DNA from: Clostridia bacterium
GTDB lineage: Bacteria; Bacillota; Clostridia; Christensenellales; UBA1242
Reading direction: 5' to 3'
Assembly (NCBI GenBank): GCA_017936585.1
Contig: JAGBFI010000032.1
Location: 1-47,451, forward strand
DNA length: 47,451 nt
The translations under genes were made by a program, and so were the position numbers. Under the pieces are notes generated by a model that saw nothing but the letters and a program-made list of their open reading frames with translations, had not been told where the DNA came from and made no database searches. Position 1 is the first letter of the stretch, and every line of letters starts with the position of its first letter. This document shows, one piece after another, positions 23,579-31,617 of this stretch.

Positions 23579-24491
23579 CTGTCTCTCCATGTACAAAATT
23601 TTTCCCTGTGATGTTTAGGAAAACGTCATCCATATCACCCTTCACCACTTCAAAATCGGTGAGATATTTGTCGAAAGTTGTGAGGATTCTTTTTGCCTCT
23701 TGACTGTCTTTGATTTTGATGCGATAGCAATCGCCAACATATTCAATGTCCTTGCCATAGGCCTTTTCAAATTCCTCATTCTTTGGCATGTAGGCTTTGA
23801 TGTAGTCAGATGAATATTTGCTCTTCAAGTTGTGTGGCGTGTCGTTTGCAACGATATGCCCTTGGTCAATCATCACAACCCTGTCCGCCTTGTTGGCTTC
23901 TTCCATGTAGTGCGTTGTCAAAAACACTGTCATTTTTTCTGACTTTCTCAGCGAATCAATCAAATCCCAAATTTTCATTCTGGTTTGTGGGTCAAGCCCT
24001 GTGGTTGGCTCGTCAAGAATCAAAATCTTTGGCAAGTTGATAAGCCCGCGTGCGATGTCCACTCTTCTTCTTTGTCCACCACTGAGGTTTTTGAATGGCT
24101 TTTTCAGGATTTTTTGAAGATCCAAAAGTTGAGTCAGTTCTTGCAAACGCTTTTTCCATTCTTTTCCCTTCAAGCCATAAAAGCCTGCTCTGGCAGTTAA
24201 GTTTTCTTGCACAGTCAAGAAGTTGTCCAAAGTGGAATTTTGGAAAACCACACCAATCAAAGATTTGATGTCGTTTGAGTCTTTGTCCAAATCAAGTCCG
24301 TTGACAAAAACTTTTCCGCTGTCTTTTTTCAAAATGGAGCAAATGATGTTGATTGTTGTTGATTTTCCTGCACCGTTAAGCCCAAGAAAAGCAAACAAAC
24401 TGCCTTTTTCAACATCAAAAGAAACGCCATCAACAGCCTTCACTTCTCCATAGGATTTTCTTAAATCACGAATTTCAATGATATTCTTCAT
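23568..24491 (-). CDS. ABC transporter ATP-binding protein (ABC-2 exporter, DrrA/CcmA type)
   Basis: 307 aa. Walker A GLNGAGKST (37-45), signature LSGGQRRRVDIARG, Walker B ILILDEPTTGLD, H-loop Thr-Thr-His. The C-terminal ~80 residues form the extra domain of DrrA-type exporter ATPases. GAGG site before the ATG. Pairs with the overlapping permease. Typical substrates of such two-gene systems are antibiotics, lipids or peptides. Confidence 0.93.
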   Translation of the reverse strand: MKNIIEIRDLRKSYGEVKAVDGVSFDVEKGSLFAFLGLNGAGKSTTINIICSILKKDSGKVFVNGLDLDKDSNDIKSLIGVVFQNSTLDNFLTVQENLTARAGFYGLKGKEWKKRLQELTQLLDLQKILKKPFKNLSGGQRRRVDIARGLINLPKILILDEPTTGLDPQTRMKIWDLIDSLRKSEKMTVFLTTHYMEEANKADRVVMIDQGHIVANDTPHNLKSKYSSDYIKAYMPKNEEFEKAYGKDIEYVGDCYRIKIKDSQEAKRILTTFDKYLTDFEVVKGDMDDVFLNITGKNFVHGETDEE

Positions 24492-24520
24492 AAATTTCCT
24501 CGCAATAAATATACGTTGTT

Positions 24521-24548
24521 ATTATAGCATAATAATCCGCTGCGTCAA
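24521..24548 (-). promoter_or_regulatory. Promoter of the ABC exporter operon
   Basis: Minus strand TTGACG, 16-base spacer, TATAAT. Confidence 0.7.
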
Positions 24549-24589
24549 AAACAAATGGGCAATTTTTCAAAAAAATTTATTTAAGATAA

Positions 24590-24618
24590 TTGCAAAATCC
24601 GACAAAATATATTAAAAT
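24590..24618 (+). promoter_or_regulatory. Promoter of the DUF2188 gene
   Basis: TTGCAA, 17-base spacer, TAAAAT, 29 bases before ATG 24648. Confidence 0.65.
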
Positions 24619-24647
24619 AATCACAACAAACATTTTTGGAGGAAAAC

Positions 24648-25163
24648 ATGTGCTTTTTTAAGAAGAAAAAAGAAAAGAAATTGAAAGAACAACAAGCTGC
24701 AGAAAGCAAAGTGGCAGAAACCAAGGTTGAAGAGGTTGCAGAAGAACAAAAACCTGCAACAGAAACAAAACCTGCACCAAAGAAAAAAACAACAAAATCT
24801 GCTGAAAAGAAACCTGCCACAAGCAAAGAAAAATCTGAGGCTAAAAAAACAACTGCAAAAAAGGTTGAAGAGAAAAAGCCTGCAAAGAAGGCTGAAACTG
24901 CAAAAACCGAAAAGCAAGTGAAAACTGAAAAAACTGACAAAGCAGAAAAAACGGCTGAAGAGAAAAAATCAAAAAAACCAATTTACAGAGTTTTATATGA
25001 CAAAGAGGCAAGAACTTGGCTTATCAAAAAAGATGGCGCAAAACGCACAATCGCCTCTTTCACAACCAAAGAAGAAGCTCTTTCTCGCGTGAAGGAACTT
25101 TCAACTTCAAATGAACTCAATTTTGTTGTTCACAAAAAAGACGGAAAGTTTCAAAAGAAATAA
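24648..25163 (+). CDS. DUF2188 protein with Lys/Ala/Glu-rich disordered N-terminus
   Basis: 171 aa from ATG 24648, five bases after GGAGG. Residues 1-110 are low-complexity Lys/Ala/Glu/Thr repeats like eukaryotic histone H1 tails (KPAPKKKTTKSAEKKPATSK). The last 55 residues are a DUF2188-type domain (YRVLYDKEARTWLIKKDGAKRTIASFTTKEEALSRVKEL), a small beta-beta-alpha unit of unknown function often seen in short bacterial proteins. The basic tail could bind nucleic acid or the cell surface; unknown. Confidence 0.75.
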   Translation: MCFFKKKKEKKLKEQQAAESKVAETKVEEVAEEQKPATETKPAPKKKTTKSAEKKPATSKEKSEAKKTTAKKVEEKKPAKKAETAKTEKQVKTEKTDKAEKTAEEKKSKKPIYRVLYDKEARTWLIKKDGAKRTIASFTTKEEALSRVKELSTSNELNFVVHKKDGKFQKK

Positions 25164-25291
25164 GCTTACCCTTCGTGCTTGATGGAAGTTTTCAAAAACC
25201 TTTCAAGAAATCTTGAATTAAACAAGGAAAAGTTTTTTATTGCTTAAAAAGTTGAAAACAGGAAATACAATAATAAAACGCACTAAATGAA

Positions 25292-25318
25292 AAAACCACC
25301 AATAAACTTGGTGGTTTT
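25292..25318 (+). terminator. Bidirectional terminator
   Basis: AAAACCACCAA/TTGGTGGTTTT, 11-bp stem with 5-nt loop, between convergent genes. Confidence 0.85.
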
Positions 25319-25333
25319 CTTTTAGCAAAATCC

Positions 25334-25957
25334 TCACGCCTTTCGAGTTGTTTGCTTTGCTTTTTTCTTGACTGTTTTGATTTTTTCTTGGATATCCTCA
25401 AGTTTGACAACCTCAATTGTTGCTGTGTAAATTCTTAAGCAGACCGTTTGTTTGTGACGCAAGGCACTGCGCCCCAAGAAGAAGGACTCAACCGCTTCCC
25501 ACAAAAACACCCATGTGGCAATTTCCATGATGATGTCCACAATTTCGTTTCTGATGAAAGTGTGAAGCAGCACCAGCAGCCCCATGAAGGCAATCCCCAA
25601 AAGCACCATGATGAGGCTGAATGTCAAATTTCTTTTGCGTTCACCGCGAAGAGTTTGGTATTCTTTGCGGAAGTTGTTGCGAATGGCTTTGTCGACCTCT
25701 TTTTCGTCAGTATCCTTGGAAGTGTAGATCTTGATTTTCAAATCTTTTGTCGTTGGGGCTGCACTTGCTTTCTCCCAAATGTAAGAACTCAATTCCGCAT
25801 TCAACTTTTCACCACTGTCATAGTCATATGCAGAGAAAAGTTTTTCTCTCGTTTCAGCTTTTGCCGTGATGACAACGTTATGCTCGCTGTCAACGATAAC
25901 CTCTTTCACGTCAGAAATCTCTTTTCTTGCAGCTCTCAATTTTTTATCAAACAACAT
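25334..25957 (-). CDS. Membrane protein of unknown function (207 aa)
   Basis: Start set at ATG 25957, directly after GAGGAG; the frame is open 276 bases further but that part would cover the promoter and runs over the opposite gene. Soluble N-terminal ~125 residues, then two transmembrane helices (about 126-147 and 153-176) and a basic C-terminus (KKKAKQTTRKA). Not recognised as a named family. Divergent from the short YwaF-type gene. Confidence 0.65.
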   Translation of the reverse strand: MLFDKKLRAARKEISDVKEVIVDSEHNVVITAKAETREKLFSAYDYDSGEKLNAELSSYIWEKASAAPTTKDLKIKIYTSKDTDEKEVDKAIRNNFRKEYQTLRGERKRNLTFSLIMVLLGIAFMGLLVLLHTFIRNEIVDIIMEIATWVFLWEAVESFFLGRSALRHKQTVCLRIYTATIEVVKLEDIQEKIKTVKKKAKQTTRKA

Positions 25958-25976
25958 ATTCCGCTCCTCTGACAAC

Positions 25977-26004
25977 ATGATATCACAAACGCCCGCTTTT
26001 ACAA
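25977..26004 (-). promoter_or_regulatory. Promoter of the 207-aa membrane protein gene
   Basis: Minus strand TTGTAA, 16-base spacer, TATCAT. Confidence 0.5.
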
Positions 26005-26083
26005 AATGAAAATCAAAATTTGAAGCTTTTTTGTTTTGTTTTTGCATGTCTTTTATATTACAATATAGCATTGGGAGAAAACA

Positions 26084-26878
26084 ATGAAACTTTTCACTTT
26101 TTATGACTGGCTGATTGAAAACAAAGATGTTATGGGCGATGGCCCCGGACTTTGGTGCCCACTGCACTTTGTGTTGATGGGGCTGCTCGCCGTTTGGCTT
26201 GTTGTGTGCTGGTTTATCTGCAAAAAACATCACCGCTTTGCAATGATTATGACCACAATTTTGTGCTGTATGCTGATTTTTTCAAGATTATTTAGGATGT
26301 TGCTGCTTTTGTGCTCCGGAACTCAAACTTTTGTCGAAATTTTGCCTTGGCATTTGTGCCACGTCATGAGTTTTGTCTTCCCCCTTTTTTTCTTGACAAA
26401 AACAAAAAAGTTCTTTCTTGCAGTGCTTGTTGTCACCTTCTTTGGCGGTATTCTGACCTTCATTTTTGGCGACTATTATTATCTCTCCACGCTATCATTT
26501 TTGCATATTGAAAGTTTGTTTTTGCACTTTGCAATGCCAACTGTTGTCATCACGTGCATCGCAAGTGGCTATTTCAAGGTTCGCGTGAAGGATTTTTGGC
26601 AGGCTTTTGTCGGGATCATTCTTCTGGCTGCTTGGAGCATGATTGGCAACCTTGTTGTTGAGGACGCAAACTATCTTTATCTCATGCAAAATGGTCTGCC
26701 ATTTGACCTGTTCGCTTTCATGAATTGGGAGTTTTCATATTTGCTCACCTATGCCGTGCTGGTTGGAGTGATCGCCTTGGTATCAATCCTGCCGTTTTAT
26801 ATCTATGAGAAAATCAAAAACAAGAAAAAAGATAAATCCTTTGAAATCATCATGACCGCAATCAAAAGCAAAATATAA
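26084..26878 (+). CDS. YwaF/TMEM164-type integral membrane protein (264 aa, short form)
   Basis: GGGAG site before the ATG. Seven to eight transmembrane helices. Family hallmarks: early Trp-Cys-Pro-Leu-His-Phe, LPWHLCHVMSFVFPLFFL (compare LPLQLCNLGAFFILFSL in the long paralogue at 18662) and the His-containing helix SLFLHFAMPTVV. Usual family size. Function of bacterial members unknown; TMEM164 in animals is a phospholipid acyltransferase, and a lipid module lies just downstream. Confidence 0.8.
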   Translation: MKLFTFYDWLIENKDVMGDGPGLWCPLHFVLMGLLAVWLVVCWFICKKHHRFAMIMTTILCCMLIFSRLFRMLLLLCSGTQTFVEILPWHLCHVMSFVFPLFFLTKTKKFFLAVLVVTFFGGILTFIFGDYYYLSTLSFLHIESLFLHFAMPTVVITCIASGYFKVRVKDFWQAFVGIILLAAWSMIGNLVVEDANYLYLMQNGLPFDLFAFMNWEFSYLLTYAVLVGVIALVSILPFYIYEKIKNKKKDKSFEIIMTAIKSKI

Positions 26879-26953
26879 AAAATGTTTGACAGAAGATGAA
26901 AAGAAATCTGTCAAGCAAATCATTGAAAACTATAAGAAAAACAAGCAATAAAA

Positions 26954-26982
26954 AAGAAGGTGTTGGAGCCTTCTTCTTTTTT
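26954..26982 (+). terminator. Bidirectional terminator
   Basis: AAGAAGG/CCTTCTT stem with 8-nt loop and T run, between the YwaF-type gene and the DUF1667 gene. Confidence 0.75.
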
Positions 26983-26983
26983 T

Positions 26984-27322
26984 CTAGTCATCCGCAGTCA
27001 CAACAACGTCAGCTCCGGTGCCAAGGATGTTTTTGATGATAACTTGCCCGAACTTCACTTTTTTGAGGCGGAGTTTTTCAATTTCCTTCATGCAATCAAA
27101 AATCATGCTTTTGGGAATGGCTTGTGTCGTTTTGCACGACTTGACTCCAGCGGAAGTTTTAACTGATGTGGTGACAACCCTTTTTGGACAGGTCATTTCT
27201 TCTTTCGCAAAGTTTGCTCCGCGAATGCAAGTGTTGCCTGTCACTTGAATTTCGCCGTTCTCTTCCGTCACCGTCATATTGCACCCCATTGGGCACATGA
27301 TGCATATCATTTCCTTTTTCAT
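26984..27322 (-). CDS. DUF1667 protein of the glycerol oxidation operon
   Basis: 112 aa, small Cys-rich protein: CIMCPMGC at residues 7-14, CIRG near 33 and CPKR near 45 provide four or more metal or cluster ligands. DUF1667 proteins are encoded downstream of a GlpA-like dehydrogenase and an FAD/NAD oxidoreductase in many anaerobic Bacillota, exactly as here, and are thought to be the third, electron-carrying part of the complex. Starts 13 bases after the oxidoreductase stop. Confidence 0.9.
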   Translation of the reverse strand: MKKEMICIMCPMGCNMTVTEENGEIQVTGNTCIRGANFAKEEMTCPKRVVTTSVKTSAGVKSCKTTQAIPKSMIFDCMKEIEKLRLKKVKFGQVIIKNILGTGADVVVTADD

Positions 27323-27334
27323 TTCGCCCCTCCT

Positions 27335-28558
27335 CTAGTTGATTTCCAAAACAATCTCGCCAGTTGCACCATTTTTGCTGATGTCAAGCGTCATCATTTC
27401 GCCAGGGACTCCAGCAAGCACAAATCTCTGCCCCAAATTGACATCATTGCACTTGGCAACGATTGTTTTCTTGACAATTTTCTCACGCAAACGGAATTTC
27501 AAAGTGACAGTCCCTTCGCCTTCATAAAGGCGGCTTGGCAGAACATATGAAAAGCCTTTGCTAGGGATGATGGCAATCTCTTTCGATTGATGAGGGAGTT
27601 TGTTTTGGGTATAGAGCGATGCAAATTTGCCCGCCTGTTTCGCCTCAAGCGCCACGTTGTCCACAAGATCATGAACGTGCAAAATGTTGCCGCATGAAAA
27701 CAGCCATTCTTGTTCTGTTTGATAGAACTCATTGACAACTGCACCCTTTGTCACTGGAGATGTTTTCACAAACGGAGCGATGTACATTTCAGGAATCAAC
27801 CCAACCGACAGCACAATGGTGTCACATTTTAAAAATTTTTTAGTGCTTTCAATCGGCTGCATTTTTTCGTCAACTTGACCATACCAAACGCCCTCAACGC
27901 GGTCTCTTCCAACCACCTCAAAAATTGTGGTGTTAAAAAAGAGCGGAATGTTGAAATCCTCCACGCACTGCATGATGTTTCTGCGAAGGCCACTGCTTGT
28001 TTTGTTGACCTCCAGCACTGCGTGAACCCTTGCTCCTTCAAGTGTGAAACGTCTTGCCATAATCAAGCCTATGTCACCGCTTCCTAAAATCACGATATCT
28101 TTGCCAACCATTTGTCCGTCAATGTTGACCATTTTTTGTGCAACACCGGCCGTTACAATTCCCATTGGACGCGTGCCGCAAAGAGAGATATTGCCCGCTG
28201 TACGCTCACGGCAACCCATTGCCAAAATCACCGCTTTTGTCTCGATTGTTTCAACGCCGTTTTGCCCCATCACTTCAACTTTTCTGTTCTCAATTTTTGT
28301 GACAAGAGTGTTTGTTTTCACAGTGATGTTTTTGTCCGCTTCCACTTGCACACGAAGTTTATGTGCAAACTCGGGGCCGGTGAGTTCTTCTTTGAAATAG
28401 TGCAAACCAAATCCGTTGTGAATGCACTGTCTCAAAATTCCGCCAAGAGAGGTATCCCGTTCGATTATCATCACATTGCTTCCATTTTCGCTGGCTGAGA
28501 GCGCCGCACACATTCCTGCAGGGCCGCCACCAACCACAACACAATCTGTTTTAATCAT
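27335..28558 (-). CDS. FAD-dependent NAD(P)-disulfide-oxidoreductase-like protein of the glycerol-3-phosphate oxidation operon
   Basis: 407 aa. N-terminal FAD Rossmann motif VVVGGGPAGMCAA (7-19), second GxGxxG for NAD(P) in IVILGSGDIGLIMA (about 154-167), and a terminal FAD motif (LFSCGNILHVHDLVDNVALEAKQAG). This is the middle partner in GlpA-like/oxidoreductase/DUF1667 operons. It probably passes electrons from the flavin dehydrogenase to NAD or another carrier. Its ATG overlaps the end of the upstream gene by eight bases, with GAGGTG as ribosome binding site. Confidence 0.92.
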   Translation of the reverse strand: MIKTDCVVVGGGPAGMCAALSASENGSNVMIIERDTSLGGILRQCIHNGFGLHYFKEELTGPEFAHKLRVQVEADKNITVKTNTLVTKIENRKVEVMGQNGVETIETKAVILAMGCRERTAGNISLCGTRPMGIVTAGVAQKMVNIDGQMVGKDIVILGSGDIGLIMARRFTLEGARVHAVLEVNKTSSGLRRNIMQCVEDFNIPLFFNTTIFEVVGRDRVEGVWYGQVDEKMQPIESTKKFLKCDTIVLSVGLIPEMYIAPFVKTSPVTKGAVVNEFYQTEQEWLFSCGNILHVHDLVDNVALEAKQAGKFASLYTQNKLPHQSKEIAIIPSKGFSYVLPSRLYEGEGTVTLKFRLREKIVKKTIVAKCNDVNLGQRFVLAGVPGEMMTLDISKNGATGEIVLEIN

Positions 28559-29972
28559 GGTTCACCTCCCTCATTGTGCCAACGGCAACCTCGCTGCCAC
28601 GATTTTCTTTTTTAACCGAAGCATATGGAATTTTTCGTGTGTCCGAAATCGCTTGAATCACTTTTGTGAAACAGAACCCGCTTTGACATCTTCCCATGCC
28701 CGCGTTTGTACGGCGTTTGATTCCATCAACTGACGAAATTTTCAGCGGTCTGTTGAGCACAAAAAGAAGGTCACCTTTTGTGATTTTTTCGCATTTGCAA
28801 ACAATTTCGCCATAGTTTTTGTCTTCCGCCAAGCGTTTTTTCTGCTCTGCTTTTGACATGTCCTTAAACATCACATATGGAGTGATTTGTTTTCTGTCTT
28901 TGAATTCTTTGTTTGGAATTTTCAAAAGTTTCAAAACTTTTTCCGCAATTGCAGGTGCCGAGGAAAGCCCCGGCGAACATATCCCCGCAAGGTTGATGAC
29001 CCCTTCCACCTTCTTTGATTTTTCGATGATGAAATCATCACCGCTTATCACTCTCACGCCAGCAAACTGTCTGATTGCTTGGCGAAAATCAATTGTATCC
29101 AAAATGTTTTTTGACTTTTCTTTGATGCTTGCAAGCCCGACAGCAGTTGTGTCCGTTTTGCCATCATTCTCTTCACTTGTTGGCCCCACGAGAAAGTTTC
29201 CGTCCACAGTCGGAGTGATAAGCACCCCCTTGCCAAGTTTTGTTGGCAGCGGAAAGATTGTGCATGGCACGTTCAATTTATAACTCTTATCGAAAACAAA
29301 ATATTCCCCTCTGCGAAGCTCAAGTGGATATTGTTCCGCCCCAATCAATTTTGCAATTTCGTTATATCCTGCTCCTGCACTGTTGATGATGTTTTTTGCA
29401 AGATATGTCCCTTTCTGAGTTTTCACCGCAAACAAATCACCACTTTTTGTAATGCTTTCAACATCCTCTTCCAATGAAACCTGCCCACCGTTCAAAATTC
29501 CCTCTTCGGTCAAGCAAATCGTCAGAAGATATGGGCTGACAATATAGGAGTCTCGGGCATAGAGTGCCACAGAAATTTGTTTGTTTATGTCCGGGATTTT
29601 TTCTTCGATTTTTGTTCTGTCCCACACCTCAACACTCACGCCGTTTTCAAGTCCGCGTGAATAGAGATTTTCAACTCTTTCTTTGTCGTCCCCAACAACA
29701 AGAGCCCCGCATTTCTTGAGCGGAACACCAAGCCTTTTGCAAATTTTTGGCATAAGTTTGTTCCCGCGGACATTCATTTCCGCTTTCAAACTTCCCGGAA
29801 CTGGGTCATAGCCTGCGTGGACAAGTCCGCTGTTTGCCTTGCTGGCACCGGTGGCAACATCGCTTGCTTTGTCAATGAGCAAACACTTCTTTCCAACCAA
29901 TGTCAACTTGTTGAATATAGAGGCTCCCACAACACCAGCTCCCACAATCAAACAATCAAAAATTTGTTTCAT
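28551..29972 (-). CDS. Glycerol-3-phosphate dehydrogenase-like FAD protein with BFD-type [2Fe-2S] domain
   Basis: 473 aa, GGGAGG site. FAD motif LIVGAGVVGASIFNKL (8-23) and a DAO-fold oxidoreductase domain to about 370. The C-terminal ~80 residues carry CKC near 400 and GRCQSGFC about 35 residues later, a BFD-like [2Fe-2S] domain as in GlpA of anaerobic glycerol-3-phosphate dehydrogenase. Oxidises glycerol-3-phosphate to dihydroxyacetone phosphate. Divergent from glpK, which makes its substrate. Electron acceptor unknown; the two downstream genes are the likely path. Confidence 0.92.
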   Translation of the reverse strand: MKQIFDCLIVGAGVVGASIFNKLTLVGKKCLLIDKASDVATGASKANSGLVHAGYDPVPGSLKAEMNVRGNKLMPKICKRLGVPLKKCGALVVGDDKERVENLYSRGLENGVSVEVWDRTKIEEKIPDINKQISVALYARDSYIVSPYLLTICLTEEGILNGGQVSLEEDVESITKSGDLFAVKTQKGTYLAKNIINSAGAGYNEIAKLIGAEQYPLELRRGEYFVFDKSYKLNVPCTIFPLPTKLGKGVLITPTVDGNFLVGPTSEENDGKTDTTAVGLASIKEKSKNILDTIDFRQAIRQFAGVRVISGDDFIIEKSKKVEGVINLAGICSPGLSSAPAIAEKVLKLLKIPNKEFKDRKQITPYVMFKDMSKAEQKKRLAEDKNYGEIVCKCEKITKGDLLFVLNRPLKISSVDGIKRRTNAGMGRCQSGFCFTKVIQAISDTRKIPYASVKKENRGSEVAVGTMREVNHD

Positions 29973-29994
29973 TCATCCTCCCATGATATACTCA

Positions 29995-30023
29995 ATTTTA
30001 AAATTCTTTCAAATAAATGTCAA
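29995..30023 (-). promoter_or_regulatory. Promoter of the glycerol-3-phosphate oxidation operon
   Basis: Minus strand TTGACA, 17-base spacer, TAAAAT: a near-perfect sigma-A promoter 22 bases before the start codon. Confidence 0.75.
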
Positions 30024-30146
30024 ACAAAACAAAAACTTTTGATAATTTGTTTTTAGATAGGAAATTTTTGTGCTAAAATGTGTCTATATAAAGATTTATT
30101 TTTGGCTTTGCAATCTTGAACTTTGTTGACCTAAATTGGAGGTAAA

Positions 30147-31607
30147 ATGAGAAAATTCATCTTAGGAATTGACGAAGGCACAACAAATTTGAAATGCGTG
30201 CTTTATGATGTTGAAAAGCAAGAGATTTCTGACATTGAACAAAACACTTTCAAAAATTTTTATCCACATCCTGCGTGGGTGGAACAAAACGCCAACGAGA
30301 TTTTCAAGCTTCTTCTCAGGACAGCAAAAGCTGTGCTTAAACGCAACAGCGTTGAAAAAGGCGAACTTTTGGGTGTGGGAATAACAAATCAGCGTGAAAC
30401 TGTTGTTGCGTGGGACAGAAGAACGGGTGAGCCAATCTGCAACGCCATCGTTTGGCAGTGCAGAAGAACATCAAACATGATTGAAAAACTGACTCAAAAA
30501 CAAAAAGATTTAATCAAAGAAAAAACGGGGCTGATTGCAAATCCATATTTCAGTGCTTCAAAAATGAAATGGATTTTGGACAACGTTCCAGAAGCAAAAA
30601 CACTTGCAAAAAGTGGCAATTTGTGTTTTGGAAACATCAACACCTATCTTGCTTTCAAACTTGCTGGTTCTTTTGCAACGGACACAACAAACGCAAGCAG
30701 AACAATGCTTATGAATCTCAAAACTCTTGAGTGGGATGACGAACTTTTGAAGCTGTTTAAGATTCCAAAAGCGAGTTTGCCAGAAATTTTGCCTTGTGAC
30801 GCAAATGTCGGAAGCTGCAAGCAACTTTTGAACGCACCTATTGTTGGAATGATTGGAGACCAACAGTCCAGCATGGTGGGACAAGGAGCAATTTTCTCTG
30901 GAGACACAAAACTGACGCTTGGAACTGGTGCTTTCATGCTGACAAACATCGGCAAGGACTGCACAAAAAAACTTCCAAGGCTTTTGACAACAGTTGCCTG
31001 CACCCTCGGTGACAAAACTGATTATGCAATTGAAGGAAGCATGTACAGCGCATGCAGCGCCCTTGACTGGTTAAAAAGTGGGCTTGGACAATATGAAAGT
31101 GTTTCGGAAACCGACAAAATGGCAAATTCACTCACTGACAACGAAGGGGTTTATCTCGTGCCGGCGTTCACCGGACTTGGAGCCCCTTATTGGAACGACA
31201 ACGCCCGAGCCTGCATTGTAGGAATGACTTTTGCAACGAAAAAAGAACATCTCGTCAGAGCTTGCCTTGAAAGCATGGTCTACAACACCAAAGACATTGT
31301 GGACGAAATGAAAAAATGCAAAATGAAACTTAAGATGTTCAGCGTGGACGGTGGCGGAAGCAAAAGTGAATTTACTTTGCAGTTTATGGCAGACATGCTC
31401 AACCATGAGGTTGTCAAAAGCAAACAATCTCAATCGACCGCACTTGGAGCCATCTACATTGCGATGCTGTCATTGAAACTCATCAAGAAAGAGGACATTA
31501 AAAAACTAGCAGCTGAAGAAAAAAAATTTTTTCCAAATCTGAAAGAAACTGAAAGAAAGAAATATTATGCCGGCTGGAAAAAAGCCATTGGAAATTGTGA
31601 AATTTAA
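30147..31607 (+). CDS. glpK: Glycerol kinase
   Basis: 486 aa, GGAGG site. FGGY kinase: phosphate-binding GIDEGTTN (7-14), glycerol-binding PHPAWVEQ and TNQRET near residues 45-95, and GAPYWNDNARACIVGMTFATKKEHLVRACLE in the C-terminal domain. Phosphorylates glycerol to glycerol-3-phosphate with ATP. The His of the HPr-phosphorylation site found in many Bacillota GlpK is not obvious in the activation-loop region, so PTS control may be absent. First gene of an operon with a lipase and a YhhN protein; divergent from the dehydrogenase operon. Confidence 0.95.
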   Translation: MRKFILGIDEGTTNLKCVLYDVEKQEISDIEQNTFKNFYPHPAWVEQNANEIFKLLLRTAKAVLKRNSVEKGELLGVGITNQRETVVAWDRRTGEPICNAIVWQCRRTSNMIEKLTQKQKDLIKEKTGLIANPYFSASKMKWILDNVPEAKTLAKSGNLCFGNINTYLAFKLAGSFATDTTNASRTMLMNLKTLEWDDELLKLFKIPKASLPEILPCDANVGSCKQLLNAPIVGMIGDQQSSMVGQGAIFSGDTKLTLGTGAFMLTNIGKDCTKKLPRLLTTVACTLGDKTDYAIEGSMYSACSALDWLKSGLGQYESVSETDKMANSLTDNEGVYLVPAFTGLGAPYWNDNARACIVGMTFATKKEHLVRACLESMVYNTKDIVDEMKKCKMKLKMFSVDGGGSKSEFTLQFMADMLNHEVVKSKQSQSTALGAIYIAMLSLKLIKKEDIKKLAAEEKKFFPNLKETERKKYYAGWKKAIGNCEI

Positions 31608-31617
31608 GGAGGATGAA

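Noticed and set aside
25958..26233. N-terminal extension of the 207-aa membrane protein
   Set aside because: The extension has no ribosome binding site, covers a promoter and overlaps the opposite gene, while GAGGAG directly precedes ATG 25957.
26883..26951. Short frame after the YwaF-type gene reading LTEDEKKSVKQIIENYKKNKQ
   Set aside because: It lacks a start signal and is only about 21 codons; it may be a decayed or frameshifted tail, but that cannot be supported.
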